Part shown: positions 54,564-62,382 of the stretch, in pieces | Layout: the number at the start of each line of letters is the position of its first letter | Numbering within the stretch: position 1 is the first letter of the stretch | Assembly (NCBI RefSeq): GCF_002086285.1 | Contig: NZ_MVHU01000014.1 | Coordinates: 1-64,000, forward strand | DNA from: Mycolicibacter kumamotonensis | GTDB lineage: Bacteria; Actinomycetota; Actinomycetes; Mycobacteriales; Mycobacteriaceae | Direction of reading: 5' to 3' | Length of the DNA: 64,000 nucleotides | The notes under the pieces: model-generated | Told to the model about the DNA's origin: nothing | The model's database searches: none | The model's input: only the letters and a program-made list of their open reading frames with translations | Made by a program: the position numbers and the translations under genes

Positions 54564-55463
54564 TCAGGCCCCGGCCGTTTTGAGGTTGCGGTCCAGGAAA
54601 TCCAGCTGGTCGGCGACGACCCGCTCGAAGGCGTCGCCGACGTAGATGTCGAAGTGCCCCTCGTCATACCGCTTGACCGTGCCGCGGGGTGCCCGGGCGG
54701 CATAGCGCAGCGTCGGGCCCGCCGGGGCGACCGAGTCGCGATCGCAGACGCAGAACAGGATCGGGCACGCCACCTTGGCCGCCAGCCGGCCCGGCCGGTA
54801 GGCGATGATCTTCATCCCCAGCCGGGCGGCGATCTCGTTGCGCACGGTCTGACCCTCCGGGACCAGCCGCAGGTAGCCCGGGTAGGAGTCCGGCGTGGTC
54901 ATCAGCGCGACCTCGCCGGGGCGGCCGGCGGTGGCCACCATCACCGGCGGATTGCCGAGCCGGGCCGCGGCCAGGTCACGCAGGGCCAGCAGGCTGACCC
55001 GCGGGAGGGTCAGCGGCGGGATGGTGCGCGCCGAGGCGATCCCGTCGGTGAACGGGCACTGCGCCACCACCGCCGCCACCGGTAGCCGCGCCGCGGTGGC
55101 GATGACGTGCCCGCCGCTGAACGAGGTGCCCCACAAGCCGATCCGGGCCGGGTCGATTCCGGCCAGGGTGTGCGCGAAGTCGACCGCCGCGGCCCAGTCG
55201 GCCAGCTGCAGGCCCACGTCGAGCAGCTGGCGCGGCGCCCCACCGCTGGCACCGAAGTTGCGGTAGTCGAAGACCAGGCAGGCGTAACCGGCCGCGGCGA
55301 ACCGCTCGGCGTAGGCGTCCAGCCGCATGGTTCGCACCGCACCTAGTCCGTGCGCCATGACCAGCAGCGGTGCCCCGTTCGGGCCGGTGTCGTCGGGCCG
55401 GTACAGCCACGCGCTGACGGAGTCGTTGCCGGATCGGAAGGTGACGTCTTCACGGGAAGCCAT
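54564..55463 (-). CDS. Alpha/beta hydrolase (acetyl-xylan-esterase/dienelactone-hydrolase-like)
   Basis: 299 residues. Oxyanion region VMAHGLGAVRTM, DYRNFGASGGAPRQLLD, nucleophile elbow GLWGTSFSGGHV (Ser about 112), Asp in CDRDSVAP and His in DEGHFDIYVG complete the triad. The family cleaves esters of small or acyl substrates. Intracellular, as no signal peptide is seen. It is divergent from the FAD oxidase gene with 38 bases between. Confidence 0.87.
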   Translation of the reverse strand: MASREDVTFRSGNDSVSAWLYRPDDTGPNGAPLLVMAHGLGAVRTMRLDAYAERFAAAGYACLVFDYRNFGASGGAPRQLLDVGLQLADWAAAVDFAHTLAGIDPARIGLWGTSFSGGHVIATAARLPVAAVVAQCPFTDGIASARTIPPLTLPRVSLLALRDLAAARLGNPPVMVATAGRPGEVALMTTPDSYPGYLRLVPEGQTVRNEIAARLGMKIIAYRPGRLAAKVACPILFCVCDRDSVAPAGPTLRYAARAPRGTVKRYDEGHFDIYVGDAFERVVADQLDFLDRNLKTAGA

Positions 55464-55501
55464 ACGGAGAAAGGTAGCGCGGCGTGTGGTAGACCGGGGC
55501 G

Positions 55502-56854
55502 GTGACAGCGAGCCTGCTGCAGAGCCTGGCCGATGTGGTGGGACCCGCCCATGTCACCGACGACCCCGACGTGCTGGCCGGACGCAGCGTCGACTACACC
55601 GGCCGCTACCGGGGCCGGGCCGGCGCGCTGGTGCGGCCGGGATCCTCCGACGAGGTCGCCGCGGTGCTGCGGGTCTGCCGGGACGACGGTGCGCATGTCA
55701 CCGTCCAGGGCGGGCGTACCTCGCTGGTGGCCGGCACCGTCCCCGAACACGATGACGTGTTGCTGTCCACCGAGCGGCTGAACGCCATCGCCGAGGTCGA
55801 CGCGAAAGAGCGTCGGGTCAGCGTGGGCGCAGGCGCCACACTCGCGGCGGTGCAGCATGCCGCCGCCGCAGCCGGCCTGCTGTTCGGGGTCGACCTGACC
55901 GCCCGCGACACCGCAACCGTCGGCGGGATGGCCTCGACCAACGCCGGCGGGCTGGCGACCGTGCATTACGGCAACATGGCCGAGCAGGTTCTCGGGGTCG
56001 AGGTGGCGCTGCCCGACGGCTCGCTACTGCGCCGGCACAGCCGGGTGCGCGCCGACAACACCGGCTACAACCTGCCGGCACTGTTCGTCGGCGCCGAGGG
56101 CACCCTGGGCGTCATCACCGGCCTGGACCTCAGATTGCGCCCGGTGCCGGCGCACCGGGTCACCGCGGTCTGCGGCTTCACCGGGCTCGCTGCCCTGGTT
56201 GATGCCGCCCGAGTCTTCCGTGATCTGGACGGCATCGCGACGCTGGAGCTGATCGACGCGCGCGTCGCCGCGCTCACCGCAGAGCGGCTCGGGGTCGCTG
56301 CGCCGGTGGGCGGCGACTGGCTGCTGCTGGTGGAGCTGGCCGGCGACACCGACCAGACCGATCGGCTCTTCGGCCTGCTCGAGCAGGTGTCACCCGGCGA
56401 CGAGCCGGCGGTCGGCGTCGACACCGCCACCCGGCAGCGGCTCTGGCGGGTCCGCGAGGCGGTCGCCGACGTGCTGGGGGCGTTCGGCCCACCGTTGAAG
56501 TTCGACGTCTCGCTGCCGTTGGCCGCGGTGGCCCGGTTCGCCGCGGCGGCGGGCACCGTGGTGGGCCGGCACGCACCGGAGGCGCTGCCGGTGCTGTTCG
56601 GCCATATCGGTGAGGGCAACCTGCACCTGAACGTGCTGCGCTGCTCGGCGGAGGCCGAACCCGGGCTGTACGCGGCGATGATGGAGCTCATCGCGGAGTG
56701 CGGCGGCAATGTCAGTTCTGAACACGGGGTCGGCAGCCGCAAGCGGCCCTACCTGTCGATGTCGCGCGGGCCGGCCGATATCGCCGCGATGCGCACGGTC
56801 AAAGCCGCGTTCGATCCGACCGGTTACCTCAACGCCGCCGTGCTCTTCGACTAG
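55502..56854 (+). CDS. FAD-linked oxidase, GlcD/D-lactate-dehydrogenase-like
   Basis: 450 residues from a GTG. The PCMH-type FAD domain is visible (ALVRPGSSDEVAAVLRVCRDDGAHVTVQGGRTSL, DTATVGGMASTNAGGLATVHYGNM, FVGAEGTLGVITGLDLRL). The C-terminal oxidase domain has GHIGEGNLHLNVL and SSEHGVGSRKRPYL. It oxidises a 2-hydroxy acid such as glycolate, D-lactate or D-2-hydroxyglutarate; the substrate is not determined. Convergent with the TetR gene at 56855, with no spacing. Confidence 0.9.
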   Translation: MTASLLQSLADVVGPAHVTDDPDVLAGRSVDYTGRYRGRAGALVRPGSSDEVAAVLRVCRDDGAHVTVQGGRTSLVAGTVPEHDDVLLSTERLNAIAEVDAKERRVSVGAGATLAAVQHAAAAAGLLFGVDLTARDTATVGGMASTNAGGLATVHYGNMAEQVLGVEVALPDGSLLRRHSRVRADNTGYNLPALFVGAEGTLGVITGLDLRLRPVPAHRVTAVCGFTGLAALVDAARVFRDLDGIATLELIDARVAALTAERLGVAAPVGGDWLLLVELAGDTDQTDRLFGLLEQVSPGDEPAVGVDTATRQRLWRVREAVADVLGAFGPPLKFDVSLPLAAVARFAAAAGTVVGRHAPEALPVLFGHIGEGNLHLNVLRCSAEAEPGLYAAMMELIAECGGNVSSEHGVGSRKRPYLSMSRGPADIAAMRTVKAAFDPTGYLNAAVLFD

Positions 56855-57388
56855 CTAGCGGTGCTTGATTCCCACCGCCTGGCGCAGCTGGGCGAGGAAC
56901 TGGTCCGAGTCGTCACTGCGAATGATGTAGTGCGAGATGGCAATCCGGATGGCCGCCGCCGCCTTCACCGCGGCATCCGGACCGGTCAGCATCCGCTGCA
57001 GCCCCTCACGCATCGGGACGATGATCCGGGAGAAGTCGCCGAGCACGTGCTTGGGTTCGATGTCGATCATCCGGACGCCGGTGGAGGAGTGCTGGTAGTC
57101 GACGATGAAACGCAGTGCGGCATCGAGTTTTTCGGTGCCCTTCAGGCCTTCGGTGGCCTTGCTGAGGCCGCTATCGAAGATGTGCCGCTCGTAACGGGAG
57201 AACGCCGAAACCAGTTCCTCTTTCGACGGGAACCACCGGTACAGGGTGGGGCGTGACACCCCGGCCTGGGTGGCCACCTCGGACAGGCTGAGCTTGGTCA
57301 GTCCGTTGCGGCCGAGGACTTCGGCGGTGGCCGCAAGGATCCGCTGCCGGGTCGAACTGTCGGGGCCGTCCTCGGCGCTGCGGGTCAT
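56855..57388 (-). CDS. TetR-family regulator, probably leaderless
   Basis: 177 residues from the ATG at 57388 (TRSAEDGPDSSTRQRILAAT). Helix-turn-helix: LGRNGLTKLSLSEVATQAGVSRPTLYRWFPSKEEL. A -35/-10 pair upstream puts the predicted transcription start at about the ATG, which favours this start over upstream in-frame ones and suggests a leaderless mRNA. It is the likely regulator of the SMP-30 and thioesterase genes, because the same promoter element stands before them. Confidence 0.85.
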   Translation of the reverse strand: MTRSAEDGPDSSTRQRILAATAEVLGRNGLTKLSLSEVATQAGVSRPTLYRWFPSKEELVSAFSRYERHIFDSGLSKATEGLKGTEKLDAALRFIVDYQHSSTGVRMIDIEPKHVLGDFSRIIVPMREGLQRMLTGPDAAVKAAAAIRIAISHYIIRSDDSDQFLAQLRQAVGIKHR

Positions 57389-57395
57389 ACCGGAG

Positions 57396-57425
57396 ACTTT
57401 ACAAAAAATAGTGTGAGTGTCACGC
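57396..57425 (-). promoter_or_regulatory. Promoter of tetR: GTGACA - 16 - TAAAGT
   Basis: On the minus strand the -35 box GTGACA is followed after 16 bases by TAAAGT, preceded by TTG. A start point about 7 bases later falls on the tetR ATG. The 29 bases 57397-57425 match 59303-59331 at 22 positions without gaps, with identical ends CTTTACAAAA and TGTCACGC. Confidence 0.6.
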
Positions 57426-57564
57426 GGGTTGGGTGCCTGGCCATCGTTCCTCACCGTCGCGGGGCCGCACGGGATGGGGCGGTAGGGCAATTATCGGCAC
57501 CGATTCGCCACAAGTCACGTCCGCGCCGCGTCGCGTGTCGGCGCGGGCACCGCCGGATCGGCCG

Positions 57565-58377
57565 CTACCGCCGCCGCACCAGCACCGATTGCTGAATGCC
57601 GGCCACCGCTCCGTGCTCGTCGAACAGGGTGCCGATGGTCGTTCCGATACCGTCCGGCCCGTAGCTGGTCTCGGCGCGGATCCCGATCCACTCGCCGTCG
57701 GGAATCCGGTGGATGTGCACGACCAGGTCCGTGTTGAGAAACGTCCACCTGCTGATGTCGAGTTTGGTGCCCACGCCGTTGGCGTCGTCGGCCACCGCGA
57801 ACAGTCGCTGCAGCGGGGACATCTCCTCGTCGGCCACCACGGTCACGATCGGGGAGATCCAGGCCTCGCCGGCGCCGGGGGCGAGCGGTGTGGTCAGCCA
57901 GCGCCAGTCCAGGCTGTGCACGTAATTGCGGTCCCACTGCGCGTGCATGTTGTTGCTGCGCGCCTCGCTGACCGGCCGCAGCGGGGGAGCCGTGGCGTGC
58001 CTGACCTCACCGGTGTCCACGGTCTGCAGCCGCCAGCCGGACGCGCGGGCGACAGGCCGGGGACGTTGGTCAGGACCCGGCGCCAGCATCTCGGCGCTGA
58101 TGAGTTCGATCTGCTTGCCGGCCCGCTCGACCTGCGCGCGGACCCACAGCGCACCCTCGGCGGGAACCGGGCCCAACAGGTCGATGGCGACGCGGCTCAG
58201 CCGGGTGGCGTCGCGGGCCTCGTGGCGCTCCAGTGCACGCACCAGCAGCGCCGAAACCGGTGCGGCGTGCTGGATCTGGGCCGACCAGGTGCCGCGCACC
58301 AGATCGGTGGCGCAGAACTTCTCGCCCCGCGGGTCGGCGGCGTCAAGCAGTTGGTAGTAGGAGTCGGTCGTATCCAC
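57565..58377 (-). CDS. Acyl-CoA thioesterase-like double-hotdog protein
   Basis: 270 residues. Two hotdog-like halves are suggested: ATDLVRGTWSAQIQHAAPVSALLVRALERH, then RVAIDLLGPVPAEGALWVRAQVERAG, and in the second half TFLNTDLVVHIHRIPDGEWIGIRAETSYGPDGIGTT. This is the thioesterase-like superfamily (TesB-like), common in sterol and fatty-acid gene clusters. Substrate unknown. It lies 14 bases downstream of the SMP-30 gene on the same strand, so probably an operon. Confidence 0.8.
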   Translation of the reverse strand: MDTTDSYYQLLDAADPRGEKFCATDLVRGTWSAQIQHAAPVSALLVRALERHEARDATRLSRVAIDLLGPVPAEGALWVRAQVERAGKQIELISAEMLAPGPDQRPRPVARASGWRLQTVDTGEVRHATAPPLRPVSEARSNNMHAQWDRNYVHSLDWRWLTTPLAPGAGEAWISPIVTVVADEEMSPLQRLFAVADDANGVGTKLDISRWTFLNTDLVVHIHRIPDGEWIGIRAETSYGPDGIGTTIGTLFDEHGAVAGIQQSVLVRRR

Positions 58378-58391
58378 GTGTCGGTTCCCGG

Positions 58392-59261
58392 TCAGGGCAG
58401 CCCGGCGCCGGGTATCTCCACGGTCACCATGTCCACGCGCGATTCGCGGGTCCCGATCAGCCGCTTGGGGTAGGCGCCGGTGCTCGACAGCAAGAACAGG
58501 GTGCGGCGCGTGGGCCCGCCCAGTGCGCAGGCGATCGCGGCCCGGTCGCCCACCGTGATGCGGTGGGTGACGGTGCCCCCCTGCGTCACGCGCTCGAACT
58601 GGTGGGCCAGCGTCATCGACGTCCAGACTCCTCCGGCCGCGTCGAGCGCGATGCCGTCGGGCGGCCCGTCGAGGGCGTCGGCGAAGATCCTGCGGTCGGT
58701 CAGTCCGCCGTCGGCGCCGATCGTGAACGCCGTGAGCCGGCGGCCCATCGATTCGGCGACGATCAGGGTGGCGCCGTCGCCGGTGATCACCATGCCGTTG
58801 GGAAAGTCGAGATCCGTGGCGACGGTATGCACGCCTCCGTCCGGGTCGACCCGCACGATCACGCCGCCGGTGTAGGCCTGCGAACCGATGTAGCTGCGCC
58901 CGGCCGCGTCGACCACCATGTCGCCGAGGTCGGCGGGCACGTACTCGCCGAGGTCGGCCACCACGGTGACCGTGTCACCGTCGTAGCAGAGAACCTGGCG
59001 GTTCTCGGCGGACGCGATCACCAGCGAACCGTCCGGCCGGAAGCCCAACCCGGTCGGGGTGTGCCCGGGCAGCGGCACCGTCGTCATCGAGCCCCTCAGG
59101 TCAACGGTGTGGACCGCCTCGCCGAGCATGTCGGAGAACCACAGCAGGCCCTCGAACCAGCGCGGACCTTCACCGAAGCAGAAGCCGCCGGCCAACGGTG
59201 CCGGAGTCAGCCCGGCCGCCGCGGCGCCGGGTCCCGAGCATGTTTCCGCGATGCTCAACAC
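58392..59261 (-). CDS. SMP-30/gluconolactonase-family protein
   Basis: 289 residues from a GTG at 59261 (LSIAETCSGPGAAA); upstream in-frame starts would lie over or before the promoter element. A six-bladed propeller is indicated by FGEGPRWFEGLLWFSDMLGEAVHTVD (metal Glu), GLGFRPDGSLVIAS, DLDFPNGMVIT (metal Asn) and GPPDGIALDAAGGVW (metal Asp). Such enzymes hydrolyse lactones. With the downstream thioesterase it suggests a degradative pathway with a lactone intermediate; this is inference. Confidence 0.86.
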   Translation of the reverse strand: MLSIAETCSGPGAAAAGLTPAPLAGGFCFGEGPRWFEGLLWFSDMLGEAVHTVDLRGSMTTVPLPGHTPTGLGFRPDGSLVIASAENRQVLCYDGDTVTVVADLGEYVPADLGDMVVDAAGRSYIGSQAYTGGVIVRVDPDGGVHTVATDLDFPNGMVITGDGATLIVAESMGRRLTAFTIGADGGLTDRRIFADALDGPPDGIALDAAGGVWTSMTLAHQFERVTQGGTVTHRITVGDRAAIACALGGPTRRTLFLLSSTGAYPKRLIGTRESRVDMVTVEIPGAGLP

Positions 59262-59301
59262 TGTCGTCCTCCTGTTCGCGGTCGTGGACGCAACCCAGCC
59301 C

Positions 59302-59331
59302 ACTTTACAAAACATGAGGGAAATGTCACGC
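59302..59331 (-). promoter_or_regulatory. Promoter of the SMP-30/thioesterase unit, shared element with tetR
   Basis: On the minus strand GTGACA is followed by 16 bases and TAAAGT with TTG before it, the same arrangement as at 57396-57425. The predicted start point lies about 34 bases before the SMP-30 GTG. The element ends 7 bases before the plus-strand thioesterase ATG, so a repressor bound here would block both directions. Confidence 0.6.
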
Positions 59332-59338
59332 TCGCGGA

Positions 59339-60250
59339 ATGGCAGAGACTTCCGCAAGGACCGGTACCGCCGAAGGCGTCTCCCCGACCACGCACTGGTC
59401 GGTCAGCGGCCTGCTGGATCTGTTCGAGGTGAGAAGGGACGGTCCGGACCGGTTCACCGGCGCGACCGGCCTCGCCGCCGACGACGAACGGCAGGTGGTG
59501 GAGGGCACCCAGCTGCTGGCGCAGGCCATCGTCGGGGCGGCGAGACGCTTCGCCGACAAGTCCATCCGTTCAGTGCACGCCGTGTTCGCCCGGGCGGTGC
59601 TGGTGGGGGCGCCGGCGGAGTACGCCATCGACGTGGTCAGCGAGGGCCGCTCGACGGCCACCGCGGTCATTTCGGTGCTGCAGAACGGCAAGCGCTGCGC
59701 GACCATGACGGTGCTCGCCGACGTCCCGTCGGCCGATGTCATCACCCACCACCTGCCGCGCCCGGACGTCGCCTCCCCCGCGCAGGCCAACCCCTGCGAG
59801 ATGGCGATGGAGGGGCGCCAGGTGCGCCTGGTCGACGTCGTCGACGTCAACAGCCCCGATGAGGTGGGGCCACCCGAGCTCTACGCCTGGCTGCACTACG
59901 ATCCCATTCCCGCTCGCGAGGACCTCGCCAAGGCGTTGATCGCTTATTTCACCGGGCATTTGGGCATCTCGACCACCATGCGCGCGCACGCCGGCATCGG
60001 CACCAGCCAGTCGCATCTGACCGTCTCCACCGCACCGATGACCGTCACGGTGAGTTTCCACGAGCCGGTGCGCTGGGATGGCTGGATTCTCTACGGGCAC
60101 GAGAGCACCCAGGTCGGAGCGGGCATGTCCTATGTCCGCGGGACCGTGCACACCGAAGAGGGCGAACTGCTCGCCTCCTTCGCCCAGGACGGCCTCATTC
60201 GCCCGCTGCGCACCAGCGACAACAAGATCAGCGAACACGCGCGGCTATAG
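59339..60250 (+). CDS. Acyl-CoA thioesterase II (TesB)-like protein
   Basis: 303 residues. Family blocks: RRDGPDRFTGATGLAADDERQVVEGTQLLAQAIVGA, KSIRSVHAVFARAVLVGAPAEY (first hotdog), and FHEPVRWDGWILYGHESTQVGAGMSYVRGTVHTEEGELLASFAQDGLIR (second hotdog with the usual QDG end). It releases CoA from acyl-CoA. It is distinct in sequence from the thioesterase-like protein at 57565. Divergent from the SMP-30 gene across the shared promoter. Confidence 0.88.
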   Translation: MAETSARTGTAEGVSPTTHWSVSGLLDLFEVRRDGPDRFTGATGLAADDERQVVEGTQLLAQAIVGAARRFADKSIRSVHAVFARAVLVGAPAEYAIDVVSEGRSTATAVISVLQNGKRCATMTVLADVPSADVITHHLPRPDVASPAQANPCEMAMEGRQVRLVDVVDVNSPDEVGPPELYAWLHYDPIPAREDLAKALIAYFTGHLGISTTMRAHAGIGTSQSHLTVSTAPMTVTVSFHEPVRWDGWILYGHESTQVGAGMSYVRGTVHTEEGELLASFAQDGLIRPLRTSDNKISEHARL

Positions 60251-60940
60251 CGCGCGGGGATCGACGGGCGCCGGCAGTGCCGCGAAGCCGTCGACAAGGG
60301 TCATGTCGAAACTGAAAAACCCTGCGATCTGCCGACTTTCGGGCAGCGGAGCCGGATAGCTCCATGCCACGTTCTCGACGACGGTCGTGCCGACGACCGC
60401 GGACCAGTAGCTCGCGTGGCCCTTGTAGTTGCAGTAGGTCGAGGTCGCCGACGCCCGCAGCAGATCGGTGCGGACGAATTCCGGGGCGACGTACAGCCGT
60501 GGCTCCAGGGCGGTCTCGAACACGATCACCGTGTCATCGGTGTCCACCAGCGGTACGCCGGCGACCTCGACGCGCAGCGTGCGCCGGGTGGGCCGGCAGT
60601 CGACCCGGTGATACGGGTTGGGCGGATAGTGCACGAGTTGCCGGCCCTCTTCGAACCAGCTGTCCACTGCATCCCAGGGGATTTGGACGAACCCGGGCGC
60701 CTCCGGCACGGCGTGGTGCGGCAGATCGCCGACCGCATCGAGCGGGAAGGCGTAGCCGAGCGGCTGACCGCGGCGGTGCACCAGCAGGACGCGTTCGGTA
60801 TCCAGCACGGTGCGATCAGCGCGGACCGCCTGTACCCGGCGCGGGTGCGGCTCGACATACACCAGGTCCGTCGTGATCTCCGGAGCGAACCAGCCGGCCC
60901 GCTCGGTGCTGAGGGGGCCGTGCCCGGCGACCAGACTCAC
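60245..60940 (-). CDS. Long DUF427-domain protein
   Basis: 231 residues from a GTG at 60940, chosen because the open frame further upstream overlaps other genes and crosses the probable promoter. An N-terminal DUF427-like half (PEITTDLVYVEPHPRRVQAV, VLLVHRRGQPLGYAFPLDAV) is followed by a second, clearer DUF427 unit (VIVFETALEPRLYVAPEFV, STYCNYKGHASYWSAVV, AWSYPAPLPESRQIAGFFSFD). Function unknown. It overlaps the end of the convergent thioesterase gene by 6 bases. Confidence 0.85.
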   Translation of the reverse strand: MSLVAGHGPLSTERAGWFAPEITTDLVYVEPHPRRVQAVRADRTVLDTERVLLVHRRGQPLGYAFPLDAVGDLPHHAVPEAPGFVQIPWDAVDSWFEEGRQLVHYPPNPYHRVDCRPTRRTLRVEVAGVPLVDTDDTVIVFETALEPRLYVAPEFVRTDLLRASATSTYCNYKGHASYWSAVVGTTVVENVAWSYPAPLPESRQIAGFFSFDMTLVDGFAALPAPVDPRAL

Positions 60941-60993
60941 TTCGCCCCACCCCTTTCCCTTAGCGCGCGGCGCGGCCGTGCCATCAATTCGTG

Positions 60994-61020
60994 ACTTTAC
61001 AACTTCGGCGCCAACTGTAA
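60994..61020 (-). promoter_or_regulatory. Probable promoter of the long DUF427 gene
   Basis: The minus strand reads TTACAG, 15 bases, then TAAAGT preceded by TTG. The -10 hexamer and its TTG extension are identical to the two promoters at 57396 and 59302, but the -35 side differs. The expected start point is about 47 bases before the GTG at 60940. Confidence 0.4.
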
Positions 61021-61108
61021 TATCTCCCAGAGTTGGGTTCCGCGGTCGAGCGGAGCGCATCCGGTCGGTGGTGCCGTCCGGATTCTCACGACGAGCTGGG
61101 ATGATGCG

Positions 61109-61666
61109 ATGACAAGCACCGCTGCGGCACTGGACCCGCAGTCCGAGGATCCGCATCTGCGCTACCACCTCGATGTCATGGCGCTCGACGTCACCGCACT
61201 GGTGCAGGCGGCCGGCGGATGGCTGTATCACCGGGTGGCGACCGGGTGGGACGTCACCGTGATGGTGCCGGCGCAGCAGAACCTGCGGCCGTTGCAGATC
61301 CTCGGCGTGCAGACCACCGACCTGGAGACCGCGCTGTCCGCGGCCGGCGGCGACGTGGCGGGGCACGGGCTCGCGGTCGTCGCCGACGCGGTGACCAGAG
61401 ACCCCCGCATCGGCCGGCGGGTACAGCTGGCGCTGCGGCGCAGCGCGACCGAGGTGGTGCTGTGGGGCGACAGCTGGCCGCTGACGGTGAGTCACCGGCT
61501 CAGCGCGGTCCGCCACGTGCTCACCGTCGGGGGGCGGGCCTTCAAGCGCCAAGCCCTGCTGGCCGCCGAGGCCCCGGTCGACAGTCAGATCGACTGTCCG
61601 GAGCTGTTCCGAAGCGACCGGAAGCGCTGTCTGCCTGTCCATTCCGATCTGGTGCCGGTCGATTGA
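61109..61666 (+). CDS. Hypothetical protein coupled to a NIPSNAP-like gene
   Basis: 185 residues from the ATG at 61109. No family recognised. Visible: an Ala-rich central region (VMALDVTALVQAAGGWLYHRVATGWDVTVM, then LRPLQILG), an alternation of helices and strands and a polar end with two Cys (DCPELFRSDRKRCLPVH). Its stop shares a base with the next start (TGATG), so the two are translated together. Confidence 0.65.
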   Translation: MTSTAAALDPQSEDPHLRYHLDVMALDVTALVQAAGGWLYHRVATGWDVTVMVPAQQNLRPLQILGVQTTDLETALSAAGGDVAGHGLAVVADAVTRDPRIGRRVQLALRRSATEVVLWGDSWPLTVSHRLSAVRHVLTVGGRAFKRQALLAAEAPVDSQIDCPELFRSDRKRCLPVHSDLVPVD

Positions 61667-62382
61667 TGCGTAGGCACTACGACCACACGCTGTTGTATCT
61701 GCACGAGACCATCGATCTCGGCCGCGGCCTCGGCGCCGAATTCACCGGGGCGTTCACCGACATCTACCAGCCGATGATGAGCGAGCTGGGCGCCCGGCTG
61801 TTCGGGTTGTGGGAGACCACCCGCTATAACGGCCACTGGCCGCAGGTCACGCTCATCTGGGAGATCGACGCCTTCGCCGACTACGCCCGCATCGGGCGCG
61901 CGCAGGCTCGCGGTGGCAGCCACGAGCACTCCGCCGCCGAGTGGTCGGCCTACCTCACCGGCATCGGCGCATCCGGTGAGGGCCGCATCATGTACCCCGG
62001 GCCCCACAACAAGACCCTGGCCCAGCTGCGTGACATCGACTTCGATGCCGCCCTGGTGATCCAGGAGATCATGCAGACCAAGCCCGGCCGCCAGGATGAC
62101 TACATCCGGGAGCTGGAGCGGCTGTACGTGCCGTGGTCAGAACGCACCGGCAAGCGCTGGCTCGGTTCGTTCACTACCACCTTCCGTTTCAACGAGGTCA
62201 TCCACTACTGGGCGCTCGACGGTGACTGGGACTGCTTCGCCGAGCACTACCCGTCCTGGAAGGACCAACCGCCGGCCGAGATCGTGACCTGGATGAGCGT
62301 GGCGCCGGCACTGCGCGACGGCTGGGAGGACTCCATCCTGCAGGCCCTGCCACCCTCGCCGCTGCAGGGTGGTGGCGAATGA
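61666..62382 (+). CDS. NIPSNAP-like (dimeric alpha-beta barrel) protein
   Basis: 238 residues. Two ferredoxin-like units are suggested: TLLYLHETIDLGRGLGAEFTGAFTDIYQPMMSELGARLFGLWETT with LIWEIDAFADYARIGRA, and ALVIQEIMQTKPGRQDDYIRELERLYVPWSERTGKRWLGSF with YWALDGDWDCFAEHYPSW. Such proteins often accompany oxidative degradation enzymes. Couplings on both sides (TGATG before, ATGA after) place it in one operon with the P450 and dehydrogenase. Confidence 0.7.
   Translation: MRRHYDHTLLYLHETIDLGRGLGAEFTGAFTDIYQPMMSELGARLFGLWETTRYNGHWPQVTLIWEIDAFADYARIGRAQARGGSHEHSAAEWSAYLTGIGASGEGRIMYPGPHNKTLAQLRDIDFDAALVIQEIMQTKPGRQDDYIRELERLYVPWSERTGKRWLGSFTTTFRFNEVIHYWALDGDWDCFAEHYPSWKDQPPAEIVTWMSVAPALRDGWEDSILQALPPSPLQGGGE

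Noticed and set aside
57397..57425. The 29-base shared motif read purely as a TetR operator
   Set aside because: It has no conserved two-fold symmetry and contains a good -35/-10 pair, so a promoter is the simpler reading; an overlapping operator stays possible.
60941..61642. Upstream extension of the long DUF427 gene
   Set aside because: It would run over the divergent gene at 61109 and through the promoter; the GTG at 60940 gives a complete family-like protein.
62350..62372. Inverted repeat CCACCCT...AGGGTGG at the NIPSNAP-P450 junction as a terminator
   Set aside because: It lies inside the coding end of the first gene, directly before a coupled start, with a 9-base loop and no T-run; termination there is unlikely.
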